Of a stretch of DNA of 64,000 bases, positions 52,795 to 61,045 are shown piece after piece. A program made the translations under genes and the position numbers. How positions within the stretch are numbered: the stretch's first letter is position 1; each line of letters starts with the position of its first letter. The notes beneath the pieces were generated by a model. That model ran no database searches and was not told the origin of the DNA. It saw nothing but the letters and a program-made list of their open reading frames with translations. The stretch comes from Myxococcota bacterium (lineage in GTDB: Bacteria > Myxococcota_A > Polyangia > Polyangiales > Houyiibacteriaceae): the NCBI GenBank assembly GCA_028284955.1, contig JANQQS010000009.1, forward strand, positions 51,306-115,305. Reading direction: 5' to 3'.

Positions 52795-53931
52795 ATGCAT
52801 ACGCCCGAGGAGCCGGCACCCACGAATATGCCTGACGCGCTGCGTGCGCACGGCGTGTTTCGTGTGCTTGGGGACGAGGGGCGGGCTGATTCCGCGACCG
52901 ATCCCAAGCTGCCGCTGCAGTTGGTGCAGGATATCTACCGCGCGATGGTGCGCACGCGGGTCATCGACCAGCAGCTCGAGCGGCTCCAACGACAGGGGCG
53001 CATTGGGTTTCACATTGGTTCCGTAGGTGAAGAGGCGTGTATTCTTGCGTCCGCGGCAGCGCTTCGGCCCACCGATTGGCTGCTGCCTTGCTACCGCGAG
53101 TTTGGCGCGCTGCTGTGGCGCGGGTTTCCTCTGCAGACGTACGTCGACAACATGTTTGGCAATATCGACGACCCGGTCCAGGGTCGGCAAATGCCCGATC
53201 ACTACACGGGGCGCAAATACCGTTTTGGCTCTGTAAGCTCGCCCATTGGCACGCAGATGACCCAGGCGGTCGGTATGGCGTGGGCGGCGAAGAAGAAAGG
53301 TCGCGATGAAGTTGTGGGTGTGTTTTTTGGAGATGGTGCGACGAGCTCGGCCGACTTCCATACCGCGATGAACTTCGCGGGCGTATTTGAAACGCCCACG
53401 CTCTTTCTTTGCCGCAACAACCGCTGGGCGATCAGCCTGCCCAGCGAACAACAGACCGCCGCGGCGACGTTCGCTGAAAAAGGCGTTGCCTACGGCGTTC
53501 ATGGAGTTCGCGTGGACGGCAACGATGCGCTCGCTACCTATAGGGTCGTCCGCGAAGCCGCCAATCGCGCCCGCGCGGGAGGAGGCCCGACCCTGATCGA
53601 ACTGATGACCTATCGAGTGGGCGGTCATTCAACCTCCGACGACCCTCGGGCGTATCGCGTCCAAGATGAAGTCGAACGCTGGCGACGCATCGACCCAATC
53701 AAACGTCTGCGAGAGCACTTGGTGCGCCAACACGCTTGGGATGAGGCACGCGAGCGCAAGCTCGTAAGCGACACCGAGCAGGAACTCAAACGCTGTATTG
53801 AGGCCAGTGAAGGTAAAAAGCCGCCGCCCATTGAGTCGATGTTTGAGGGAGTATTTGACAGGCAGCCATGGCACCTGCGCGAGCAGCAGGCGCAATGCGT
53901 TTCCGGGCCGCGAGCGAAGGCTAGGCACTAG
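52795..53931 (+). CDS. 2-oxoacid dehydrogenase E1 component, alpha subunit
   Basis: 378 residues. ThDP-binding motif GDGATSSADFH at 179, followed by NFAGVFETPTLFLCRNNRWAIS, plus RQMPDHYTGRKY and a HSTSDDPRAYR phosphorylation-loop region (a Ser in the loop is kept). Decarboxylates a 2-oxoacid and passes the acyl group to E2 lipoamide. The sequence fits the two-subunit PDH/branched-chain type; branched-chain versus pyruvate cannot be separated by eye. First of the operon E1-alpha, E1-beta, E2; no E3 lies in the window. Confidence 0.93.
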   Translation: MHTPEEPAPTNMPDALRAHGVFRVLGDEGRADSATDPKLPLQLVQDIYRAMVRTRVIDQQLERLQRQGRIGFHIGSVGEEACILASAAALRPTDWLLPCYREFGALLWRGFPLQTYVDNMFGNIDDPVQGRQMPDHYTGRKYRFGSVSSPIGTQMTQAVGMAWAAKKKGRDEVVGVFFGDGATSSADFHTAMNFAGVFETPTLFLCRNNRWAISLPSEQQTAAATFAEKGVAYGVHGVRVDGNDALATYRVVREAANRARAGGGPTLIELMTYRVGGHSTSDDPRAYRVQDEVERWRRIDPIKRLREHLVRQHAWDEARERKLVSDTEQELKRCIEASEGKKPPPIESMFEGVFDRQPWHLREQQAQCVSGPRAKARH

Positions 53932-53949
53932 GCACTAGGTGGAGAGTCG

Positions 53950-54924
53950 ATGACGGAGATGAACTTGGTCCAAGCGATCAACGGCACCCTGCGGTCAGAG
54001 ATGCAGGCGAATCCCGACGTGATCGTTTTGGGGGAAGACGTGGGCAAGGTCGGGGGCGTATTTCGCGTGACCCAAGGGTTGATCGACGAGTTTGGCGCCG
54101 ACCGGGTGATCGATACCCCGCTTGCGGAAGGCGGGATCATCGGCACTGCGATCGGGATGGCGCTCTACGGGATGCGCCCGGTGCCCGAGATTCAGTTCGC
54201 GGATTTTATTTTTCCCGCGTTCGATCAGATCGTCAGCGAAGCGGCCAAGTTTCGCTATCGGTCGGGTGGTGAATACACCGTGCCGATGACCATTCGCGCG
54301 CCAGTGGGCGGAGGCATTCGCGGAGGCCACTACCATTCCCAATCGCCGGAGGCGCTATTCATTCATACCGCAGGGCTCAAAGTGGTGTGCCCATCCAATC
54401 CGTACGACGCCCGGGGGCTCTTGCGCAGCGCGATTCGCGACAACGATCCGGTGCTCTTCTTCGAACCCAAGCGTGTGTATCGCGCGGTGAAAATGGACGT
54501 CCCAGAGGACGACTATGCAATCCCGCTCGGAGAGGCCAAGGTTGTTACCGAGGGTAAAGATGTCACGGTGATCGCCTGGGGCGCGATGCTTTTTGAAGCG
54601 ATGGCCGCGGCTCAAGAAGCGAGCGCCCAGGGGGTGCAGGCGGAGGTGATCGACCTCCGGACGCTGTGGCCAGTGGATATCGACACCATCACCGAAAGCG
54701 TGGAGAAGACGGGGCGCGTTGTGATTGTGCATGAAGCGCCCAAAGCGTGCGGGTTTGGGGCAGAGCTTCTTTCGTTGATCACCGAGCGCTCATTTCTCAG
54801 CTTGGAGGCGCCGCCGCTGCGGGTAACTGGCTGGGATACGCCGTTCCCCTATACCCTAGAGAACGAGTATCTCCCGCTCCAACATCGAATCACTCCTGCG
54901 ATTTTGGACACCGCGCGATACTAG
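53950..54924 (+). CDS. 2-oxoacid dehydrogenase E1 component, beta subunit
   Basis: 324 residues, 18 bp after E1-alpha, with GGAGAG before its ATG. Seen: LGEDVGKVGGVFRVTQGL, TPLAEGGIIGTAIGMALYG, PVGGGIRGGHYHSQSPEALFIHTAGLKVV, and the C-terminal VEKTGRVVIVHEAPKACGFGAE domain. Forms the E1 heterotetramer with the alpha subunit. E2 begins 23 bp after its stop. Confidence 0.95.
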   Translation: MTEMNLVQAINGTLRSEMQANPDVIVLGEDVGKVGGVFRVTQGLIDEFGADRVIDTPLAEGGIIGTAIGMALYGMRPVPEIQFADFIFPAFDQIVSEAAKFRYRSGGEYTVPMTIRAPVGGGIRGGHYHSQSPEALFIHTAGLKVVCPSNPYDARGLLRSAIRDNDPVLFFEPKRVYRAVKMDVPEDDYAIPLGEAKVVTEGKDVTVIAWGAMLFEAMAAAQEASAQGVQAEVIDLRTLWPVDIDTITESVEKTGRVVIVHEAPKACGFGAELLSLITERSFLSLEAPPLRVTGWDTPFPYTLENEYLPLQHRITPAILDTARY

Positions 54925-54947
54925 CGCTCGTATTGGCGTGTACCGAT

Positions 54948-56321
54948 ATGTTTGAGTTCAAGCTACCTGACATTGGCGAGGGCGTTTCCGAAGGTGAGAT
55001 CGTCGCCTGGCATGTTCGCGAGGGTGATCGCGTGGCCGAAGACGATCCGATGGTCGAGGTAATGACCGACAAAGCCACGGTGACCATTGGCGCGCCGCGA
55101 GCGGGTACGATTGTGGGCATTCGATTTTCGGCGGGCGAGGTCGCCCAAGTGGGCCATGTAATCGTATCGATCGCGCCTTCGTCCGATTCCGCCGCGCGCG
55201 CTCCCGCTGCTGCCTCTGCAACTGCCGAACCCGATTCAGCGCCGCCCAAGAAACCGCCCGTAGCGTCCGCGGTGGGCGATATCCGAGATGGATTGCCCGG
55301 AGTTGCGGCGTTTGCGGCGTCGACTGCTGAGCCCGGCGCGGCCCGCGGTGCCAAGCCTCTCGCTACGCCCGCGGTAAGAAAACTGGCTCGGGATTTGGGT
55401 GTGGACTTGAGCCAAGTTCCTCCCTCGGGTCCAGGGTTGCGGATTACGAAAGCAGACGTCGAATCGTTTTCCGCTCGCGCGGCGTCGGCGGTCGCATCAT
55501 CGAGATCTGCGGCAGAGACGTCGGCCGCTCCATCGTCGTCAACTCCATCGTCGTCGGCCCCATCGGTGTCAGCCCCATCGGTGTCAGCCCTGTCGGGGGC
55601 AACCCCATCGTTTGGAACGGAAGAACGGCGTGAGCCGTTTGTCGGAATTCGCCGCAAGATTGCGGAGCGCATGCGCCTCGCCAAAGATACAGCGGCGCAT
55701 TTTACATTCGTGGAAGAGTGCGCGATGGACCGACTGATCGACATTCGATCGCGCCTCCGTCAAGACGCCGCGGCGCACGGCGTAGAGCTCAGCTATCTGC
55801 CGTTCGTGGTGAAGGCCGTTGTGTGGGCGCTGCGCGACTATCCCGTGTTGAGCAGCACGCTCGACGTAGAACGAGGCGAGCTCGTGTATCGCGCGGGCTG
55901 CCACATCGGTATCGCCGCGGCAACAGACGCGGGACTCGTGGTTCCTGTGATACGTGATGCGGACCAGCGCTCGCTGCTGGACATTGCGCGCGAAATCAGT
56001 CGTCTGAGCGCAGCCGCCCGCTCCGGGGCCCTGAGTCGCGATGAACTGACAGGCTCGGTATTCACCATCACGTCGCTCGGCAAGCAGGGCGGCCTTCTCG
56101 CGACCCCGATCATCAACGTGCCCGAAGTCGGCATTTTGGGCCTGCATCAAATCAAAGAGAAACCCGTGGTGCGCGACGGATCGATCTGCGTGGGCCAAGT
56201 GATGCTGGTGTCGCTCTCGTTCGATCATCGCGTCGTCGATGGGCACGTCGGCGCAGCGTTCGCCTACGAAGTCATCGGCTATCTACAGAACCCCGAGCGC
56301 TTCTTCCTCAACGCAGTCTAG
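54948..56321 (+). CDS. 2-oxoacid dehydrogenase E2 (dihydrolipoyl acyltransferase)
   Basis: 457 residues from ATG 54948; the frame is open further upstream inside E1-beta. One lipoyl domain with Lys42 in VMTDKATV, a Pro/Ala linker, a peripheral-subunit binding domain at about 138-172 (TPAVRKLARDLGVD), a Ser/Ala/Pro linker built from short tandem repeats (SAPSVSAPSVSALSG), and the catalytic domain ending in FDHRVVDG with His427 and Asp431. Transfers acyl groups to CoA. Its stop codon TAG consists of the TA flank plus first base of MITE-like copy B, so the 3' end coincides with the element boundary. Confidence 0.95.
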   Translation: MFEFKLPDIGEGVSEGEIVAWHVREGDRVAEDDPMVEVMTDKATVTIGAPRAGTIVGIRFSAGEVAQVGHVIVSIAPSSDSAARAPAAASATAEPDSAPPKKPPVASAVGDIRDGLPGVAAFAASTAEPGAARGAKPLATPAVRKLARDLGVDLSQVPPSGPGLRITKADVESFSARAASAVASSRSAAETSAAPSSSTPSSSAPSVSAPSVSALSGATPSFGTEERREPFVGIRRKIAERMRLAKDTAAHFTFVEECAMDRLIDIRSRLRQDAAAHGVELSYLPFVVKAVVWALRDYPVLSSTLDVERGELVYRAGCHIGIAAATDAGLVVPVIRDADQRSLLDIAREISRLSAAARSGALSRDELTGSVFTITSLGKQGGLLATPIINVPEVGILGLHQIKEKPVVRDGSICVGQVMLVSLSFDHRVVDGHVGAAFAYEVIGYLQNPERFFLNAV

Positions 56322-56533
56322 AGCAGTGGCCTTTTGGCCTGATCGCGGCTGGACTAGGGTCCTTCGGACCCGTACTGCGTCCAGACCTGTGCAGCTCCAC
56401 GGACGTACGTCCGCTCCGCCTTGCACAGCTCCAGCCGCAACAACCTCCTCGCTCTCTCCCTGCGAAAGGCCCGGAGCCTTCCTCAGTCGTTCGCTGTGGG
56501 GGCGCTCGCGCTCAGACCAAAATTCCACCGCTC
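56321..56533 (+). mobile_element. MITE-like repeat, copy B
   Basis: A 213-bp element with imperfect 27-bp terminal inverted repeats, 56321-56347 and 56507-56533, matching at 22 of 27 positions, with TA on both outer sides (56319-56320 and 56534-56535). Inside are a GGGTCC/GGACCC hairpin, a 14-bp palindrome (CGGACGTACGTCCG, 56400-56413) nested between CTGTGCA and TGCACAG, and the block CCTCGCTCTCTCCCTGCG shared with copies A and C. No coding capacity. It starts with the G of the E2 stop codon. Confidence 0.6.
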
Positions 56534-56898
56534 TATGTGGGATGCGACTTGCGTCTCAATCAACCAATTCGATCACTGGCTCGGCTTCGGTGCTCGATGG
56601 GTTGATCGAAATCACGCAGCGTAAAGACATCCGACGAACCCCTTGGCACCCATGTCACGTGCGTCCTGGCGGGGGAGCTGTGTTGTCTGGAGGGTTTGAG
56701 GCAAACCCTCCCCCCCGCGGGTACGACCCGCGCGTGTCCCCCACCCGACTCCGGCCGCTCTCGCGGCCCCCCCACCGCGCAGTGGCGGGGCCCCAGTAGG
56801 AAACCACCAGGCACCCATGTCACGTGCGTCCTGGCGGGGGAGCTTGGGTGAATCGTCGGGGATTGTATCCCCGACGAGAGGGTCTGGGTGCCAGACCC
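56534..56898. repeat. hairpin-rich intergenic region with 35-bp direct repeat
   Basis: Two copies of a 35-bp sequence (56645-56679 and 56810-56844; they begin GGCACCCATGTCACGTGCG and end CGGGGGAGCT) are 165 bp apart. Around them are several separate hairpins: 56689-56711 (10-bp stem, 3-nt loop), 56716-56732 (7 bp, 3-nt loop), 56753-56768 (6 bp, 4-nt loop), 56853-56877 (11 bp, 3-nt loop) and 56879-56899 (9 bp, 3-nt loop). The stems are unrelated in sequence. No gene is seen. Confidence 0.65.
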
Positions 56899-56899
56899 T
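56853..56899 (-). terminator. paired hairpins after a lipoprotein stop codon
   Basis: On the minus strand, directly at the stop of the lipoprotein gene (56899-56901), two strong hairpins follow: AGGGTCTGG/CCAGACCCT with a 3-nt loop, then an 11-bp CGTCGGGGAT/ATCCCCGACG-type stem with a 3-nt loop. There is no T run, so intrinsic termination is only inferred; they may instead protect the 3' end of the mRNA. Confidence 0.45.
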
Positions 56900-57438
56900 T
56901 AAGGTAAGGTGAATGGCGTTCCGGGGTAGGTTTTTGAGTCGTCGCAGCTGGTGGCAACGAACCGGTATTCGCCTGCTTTGACTTCCGGACAATCGGAGCA
57001 GGGGCATTGAGGTTTGCCTTGGCGGGCGAGCCACGGGTCGGGTTCGAGTTCGGCGCCGGGGACCAGTTCGAGGCAGGGTTTGGCAGACGCGCCGCAGGCA
57101 TCGGTGAGCAGCAGAGGGGTGTTTGAAAGTGCGCGCCAGCCGGTTTTGGTTTTTTGCTCGATGCGGGCGGTCCGTTTGAGGCGGGCTTCGTGTTCGGCGC
57201 GGTCTTTTAGCCCCAGCACCCGAAGGCGTATCTCTACCGTCCGATACCGAGACGGCGTGCCGGTCAGCGCGATGCGCGCTTCGGCGTCGCCTTTCAGCTT
57301 CCCGTTTGACCGAGTTCTGTTTGATTGGTTGGCCGTTGAAGGGTCCCCGGACGAGTGGGACGACGACGGCGGCCCGCCACATGCCCCGCAACCGGTCGCG
57401 ACCAAGCACCACATCACTACGACGCGACCGACGTTCAT
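56899..57438 (-). CDS. predicted lipoprotein, function unknown
   Basis: 179 residues; signal ends in CLVATGC (Cys17). A Ser/Asn-rich linker follows, then a domain with IALTGTPSRYRTVEIRLRVLG and a Cys-rich end (CGASAKPCLELVPG, CPCSDCPEVKAG, ATSCDD). No named family. The start codon lies at the end of three tandem 15-17 bp units, and a mini-ORF of 11 codons ends in a TGA that overlaps this ATG. Confidence 0.75.
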   Translation of the reverse strand: MNVGRVVVMWCLVATGCGACGGPPSSSHSSGDPSTANQSNRTRSNGKLKGDAEARIALTGTPSRYRTVEIRLRVLGLKDRAEHEARLKRTARIEQKTKTGWRALSNTPLLLTDACGASAKPCLELVPGAELEPDPWLARQGKPQCPCSDCPEVKAGEYRFVATSCDDSKTYPGTPFTLP

Positions 57439-57475
57439 GCGACACCGATGTTCATGTGACCGATGTTCATGTGAC
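57429..57475. repeat. short tandem repeat over the lipoprotein start codon
   Basis: Three units: CGACGTTCATGCGAC (57429), then a 17-bp variant, then CGATGTTCATGTGAC (57461). Each contains CAT, a start codon on the minus strand. The two upstream ATGs (57470, 57455) share a frame that reads MNIGHMNIGVA and stops at 57435-57437, overlapping the lipoprotein start at 57438 as ATGA. Such a leader could couple or tune translation. Confidence 0.6.
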
Positions 57476-57563
57476 GGAGCCTAGCGCGTTCGATGCTGCG
57501 TTTCAGTGACCCGATGCGGGCGAACGTTGCGCCGGGCATGACCTCCGGGCACAGTGGAGCGGC

Positions 57564-58616
57564 GTGGCCCGCGGTCTTCGATCCACCTTGCTGAACTGGT
57601 ACGATCGCAACCGGAGAGACTTGCCGTGGCGGCGTACGCGTGATCCTTACGCGATCTGGGTATCCGAGGTGATGCTGCAGCAAACGCGCGTGGACACAGT
57701 GATTCGCTACTACGATCGGTTTTTGGATCGATTCCCGACCGCCGCAGCGCTGGCGAATGCCGACGAAGATGACGTCATGGCGATGTGGAGCGGGCTTGGT
57801 TACTACCGGCGTGCGCGGATGTTGCACGCAGGCGCGCGGGAGGTCACCGCGCGGTACGGCGGTGTTGTTCCCGAGGCTGCGGTCCAGCGGCGCGCCCTCC
57901 CCGGGGTTGGGCGATATACCGCAGGAGCCATCGGGAGTATCGCGTTCGATCTGCCAGAGCCGATCGTAGATGGAAACGTCGCGCGGGTGTTTGCGCGGGT
58001 GCTGGAGATCGACGCGCCGATTTCAAAGCCCGACGCGCAGCGTCGTTTTTGGTCTGAAGCCGAGCGACTGGTTCGAGGTCCACGCCCGGGTTCCTTGAAT
58101 CAGGCGTTGATGGAGCTCGGCGCGACTGTGTGCACACCCAGGCAGCCAACGTGCGCCGAATGCCCGATACGGAGTTTTTGCGGAGCGTTTCGGAGCGGGC
58201 GAACCGATGCGCTTCCGGTCATGCCACCACGCCGCGATCCCGCGCGCCAGGAGCTCAGCGCCGTCGTCGCGAAACGAGGAGAGCACATCTGGCTCGCGAA
58301 GAGCACGGGCGGGCTTTTTGGGGGGCTGTGGGGTGTTCCGATGGTCACCCGTGACTCCGGCGTGCGCGATTCAGCAAAACACGCGCTGCGCGAAGTGGGG
58401 CTTCAAGGCCGAGTGTCGATGGAGCCAGCGGGGCACGTCGAACATCGCTTGACCCATCGTTTGATGGTGGTTGCGGTGTTTCGGGCAACCGCGGTTCGCG
58501 TGCGAGCGCGTTCGAGAAAACCTGCGACCGCCGTGCTTCATGCGGCGAACTCGTTGCACGAACTTGGGGTATCCAGGCTAACGCGCAAAATCATCGACGC
58601 GGCGAACGGCTCGTGA
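57564..58616 (+). CDS. mutY: A/G-specific adenine glycosylase
   Basis: 350 residues starting at GTG 57564. Removes adenine paired with 8-oxoguanine. Catalytic Glu35 (SEVMLQQT), helix-hairpin-helix LPGVGRYTAGAI, Asp136 in VDGNVARV and the iron-sulfur Cys190, Cys197, Cys200 and Cys206 are all present. The C-terminal Nudix-like domain that recognises 8-oxoG (EHIWLAKSTGGLFGGLWGVP) is kept. Single gene, divergent from a lipoprotein and convergent with another. Confidence 0.95.
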   Translation: MARGLRSTLLNWYDRNRRDLPWRRTRDPYAIWVSEVMLQQTRVDTVIRYYDRFLDRFPTAAALANADEDDVMAMWSGLGYYRRARMLHAGAREVTARYGGVVPEAAVQRRALPGVGRYTAGAIGSIAFDLPEPIVDGNVARVFARVLEIDAPISKPDAQRRFWSEAERLVRGPRPGSLNQALMELGATVCTPRQPTCAECPIRSFCGAFRSGRTDALPVMPPRRDPARQELSAVVAKRGEHIWLAKSTGGLFGGLWGVPMVTRDSGVRDSAKHALREVGLQGRVSMEPAGHVEHRLTHRLMVVAVFRATAVRVRARSRKPATAVLHAANSLHELGVSRLTRKIIDAANGS

Positions 58617-58638
58617 GGATGGTTTGTGGACGTCTTGC

Positions 58639-59127
58639 CTATTGCGCGCCGGCGTCTTCGGTGCTTGCGTCGGCCGCTCCCGCGTCCATCGCGACGCCGG
58701 AGCTTGCGCCAACGACGGACCGAATCCATCCGAGCACGCACGCCTGGTCATCATCTGATAGGGCTGCGCCCAGCGGCATGCGGGAACCGCAGGGTGGCGA
58801 GTCTTGAAGTTTGATATAGAGCAGGCTGTTTTCCGGCGTCGTCTCGTCGATGAGAGGTAGTCCATCGCAGTCGTCAGACGCTGCCACGCCGACCAAACGA
58901 CTCTCCAATCCGCTGGCTTCTAGAACCAACCCGGCCTGTGGTGCGACGGAACCATGGCAACCTGACGCTGCGCATTGCGCTTCGCTCGCCAAAATTTCCA
59001 TCACCGCGCGGTCGCATTGTTCAAGCGCGCCGCTGCCGAGTTGAAATCGTTCTGGGTCACTGAGCGAACCTGGACAGCCGACGAGCGCGAGCGCCGCGAC
59101 TACGGCCTGACAAAAAGCGAGTCTCAT
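58639..59127 (-). CDS. lipoprotein with cytochrome-c-like Cys-His motif
   Basis: 162 residues; lipobox LALVGC (Cys18). Residues 52-58 read CAASGCH, a C-x4-CH motif instead of the C-x2-CH of c-type cytochromes, followed by GL.LEASGLESRLVG, the SLLYIKLQDSPPCGSRMP stretch and DDDQACVLGWIRSVVG. This outline matches planctomycete/myxobacterial cytochrome-like lipoproteins. Whether heme is attached through the longer spacing is unknown. The C-terminus is Ala/Asp-rich. Confidence 0.75.
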   Translation of the reverse strand: MRLAFCQAVVAALALVGCPGSLSDPERFQLGSGALEQCDRAVMEILASEAQCAASGCHGSVAPQAGLVLEASGLESRLVGVAASDDCDGLPLIDETTPENSLLYIKLQDSPPCGSRMPLGAALSDDDQACVLGWIRSVVGASSGVAMDAGAADASTEDAGAQ

Positions 59128-59208
59128 GTACCTACCCGATAGTAGCCCGATACCCCAGAAATGGACATCTTTGAGGCTAAGAGAAGCGACGGTGCCCCAA
59201 AAACAGCC

Positions 59209-60168
59209 CTACCTAGCTGCGCGCGCACAGCTGTTGGTTTGGTTTGGCGTCGGTGTAAGTAGTTGAAATTGCGAGCTATCTCTGCGAAGGCTGCCGCAGC
59301 GCTGGATCGAAAGCGCGGTGGCTTGGCCGTTCGCATTTTCGTAGATGACCGGTCCTGACTTTAGCAACACGCTCGTGAATGATGGCATGCCCTGGGGTGG
59401 TTCGAGACCGTAGACCAACGCGTCGATGAGACCGGTTTCGGTGGGGGTGTCGCCCCGACGAATCGATGTGCCTTGGTAGAATGCGACGGCGGCGGTTCCA
59501 GGGCGGCGGAGCACAGAATCAAGGGTTCCGTCGAAAGGTTCTGGAAGCTGTTGAAGCGCGTTGGTGGAGCCATCGGAGTCGAGACGTAGACGTCCGCCTG
59601 CATCGGTCGGCACAGCGTCGAGAAACGAATGGGCATCGACATGCGCGAGGCCGGTTTGCCCATCGAAAAACGCCAGCGAGTACCCCGTCATTCGCGCGCC
59701 AGGAACGTCGGATTGGAGATCGACGTACTGTCCGGTGTTGCCCGGTTCAGATTCGAGTTCTTCGATGCGCATGTTGACGACGACTACGGGCACCGACACT
59801 TGGTTTCCGGCGCGGTTGCGGAGCACCATGTTGTGTTCGCGAATCGGCGTTTCGTCTTTAACTGGACCGACGACGAGTGTCCCTCCGGCGGCTCCTTCTG
59901 GCGCTTGCCGAAATTCTTGAGCGACTCCTCCAATCGAGACCTCGAGGAGCGAGTCGAGCCCTGCGCCCATCACCGTGGTGGTCCCACCGTGGACCAAGAA
60001 CGAGTACGAGAGGCTATTTACTGTGAGCGTTCCGTCGGTGACTGGTTGTTGGCCGTTTCCGAGGGGAGCCCCGGAGCCTACCTGGCTCCCACCAGCATTG
60101 CGCCCACCCTCCTCCAGCGAGCAACCGAAGGAGCCGAACGCCAACAGCATCACCAACACAGAACGCAC
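59209..60168 (-). CDS. lipoprotein with lamin-tail-like domain
   Basis: 319 residues from GTG 60168 (AAGG upstream); lipobox SFGC (Cys16). Residues about 50-125 form strands (TVNSLSYSFLVHGGTTTVMGAGLDSLLEVSIGG), possibly an IPT/TIG-type domain. Residues about 130-310 run IEELESEPGNTGQYVDLQSDVPGARMTGYSLAFFDG and later TGLIDALVYG, SIQRCGSLRRDSSQFQLLTPTPNQTN, the layout of bacterial lamin-tail domains found on secreted proteins. Likely surface-exposed binding module; function unknown. Confidence 0.72.
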   Translation of the reverse strand: MRSVLVMLLAFGSFGCSLEEGGRNAGGSQVGSGAPLGNGQQPVTDGTLTVNSLSYSFLVHGGTTTVMGAGLDSLLEVSIGGVAQEFRQAPEGAAGGTLVVGPVKDETPIREHNMVLRNRAGNQVSVPVVVVNMRIEELESEPGNTGQYVDLQSDVPGARMTGYSLAFFDGQTGLAHVDAHSFLDAVPTDAGGRLRLDSDGSTNALQQLPEPFDGTLDSVLRRPGTAAVAFYQGTSIRRGDTPTETGLIDALVYGLEPPQGMPSFTSVLLKSGPVIYENANGQATALSIQRCGSLRRDSSQFQLLTPTPNQTNSCARAAR

Positions 60169-60323
60169 GCTTCGAACCTTACCGCACCAACCATGCTGCT
60201 CAAGGCAGCTTTACTCACCCCGAACGGGCTACTCCGAGAGACAGTGCTTAACCCCAAAACCTCAATTGCCCAAACGAAATGCCCACGGAATGACGAACCC
60301 CCGAGTCGATTCGGCTTGTCAGA

Positions 60324-60989
60324 CTATCCGAGTGGCTTGAGCACGATTTCTTTGGCGTGTCTCCACATCTCGCCGCGGGCGTTCCAACCAACCCAAGAAA
60401 CCTCAGCTTGCTCAAAATCGAGCAGGGCCACGCCGGTGATCGAGTCGATTCCCAACGCGCCAACGTTGACTGTCGTCAATCCAGGAAATTCACGAATCAT
60501 GGGAATATGCGTGTGTCCGAACATCACCAGTTTGAGGTCCGCACGAAGCATGAGCTCCCGTAGAGTGGGAATCGCTTGCAGAGCGTAGCCCTTGGTTTCA
60601 GGGCGCAGATCGGCCATGTCGTCCTCGCCGATTCCGTGGCAAAGCATCACGGTTCCAATGGGAGTAGACATTTCTTTGGTTTTTGGGAGGCGAGCCAAGT
60701 ATTCGACGGTATCGTTGGTGAGATTCTCCGATGCATGTGGCAAGGCGGCGGGTCGCTCATCCTCCAGAAACCAGCGTTCGTGATTGCCGGCCACGACGGT
60801 CGCTCCGGCCGAACGCAGAAGTTCGCAGCAGCGGTTTGCATCGCCAGGGCCATCGATGATGTCGCCGACCGCACAGACAATATCGCACGGCTCCTGCTCA
60901 ATGAACTCTAAGGCGCGCGCAAGTTGCTCATCGTGCGCGTGGATGTCTCCGATGACGGCGGCCCGCCGAACTATCGGTCCGTCAACCAC
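60324..60989 (-). CDS. calcineurin-like metallophosphatase
   Basis: 221 residues starting at GTG 60989. Metal-binding signatures in order: GDIHAH (14-19), VGDIIDGPGDANRC (near 42), AGNHE (near 67), CHG and FGHTHIPM (near 157). The size and order fit small YfcE/MJ0936-type phosphodiesterases, which act on cAMP, bis-pNPP or similar; the natural substrate is unknown. No signal peptide. Divergent from serS with 56 bp between starts. Confidence 0.92.
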   Translation of the reverse strand: MVDGPIVRRAAVIGDIHAHDEQLARALEFIEQEPCDIVCAVGDIIDGPGDANRCCELLRSAGATVVAGNHERWFLEDERPAALPHASENLTNDTVEYLARLPKTKEMSTPIGTVMLCHGIGEDDMADLRPETKGYALQAIPTLRELMLRADLKLVMFGHTHIPMIREFPGLTTVNVGALGIDSITGVALLDFEQAEVSWVGWNARGEMWRHAKEIVLKPLG

Positions 60990-61045
60990 GCTTGCATCCT
61001 AGCGCTCGCTGGTCGGCCTGCCCACCGTGAGGTACATCCACGACC

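Noticed and set aside
51826..53628. Minus-strand open frame of 600 codons opposite lipA and E1-alpha
   Set aside because: The plus-strand genes carry complete radical SAM and ThDP motifs; the opposite frame is a compositional shadow.
57435..57827. Minus-strand open frame of 130 codons running into the lipoprotein leader
   Set aside because: Most of it is the shadow of mutY. Only its last 11 codons, the mini-ORF over the tandem repeat, are kept as an observation.
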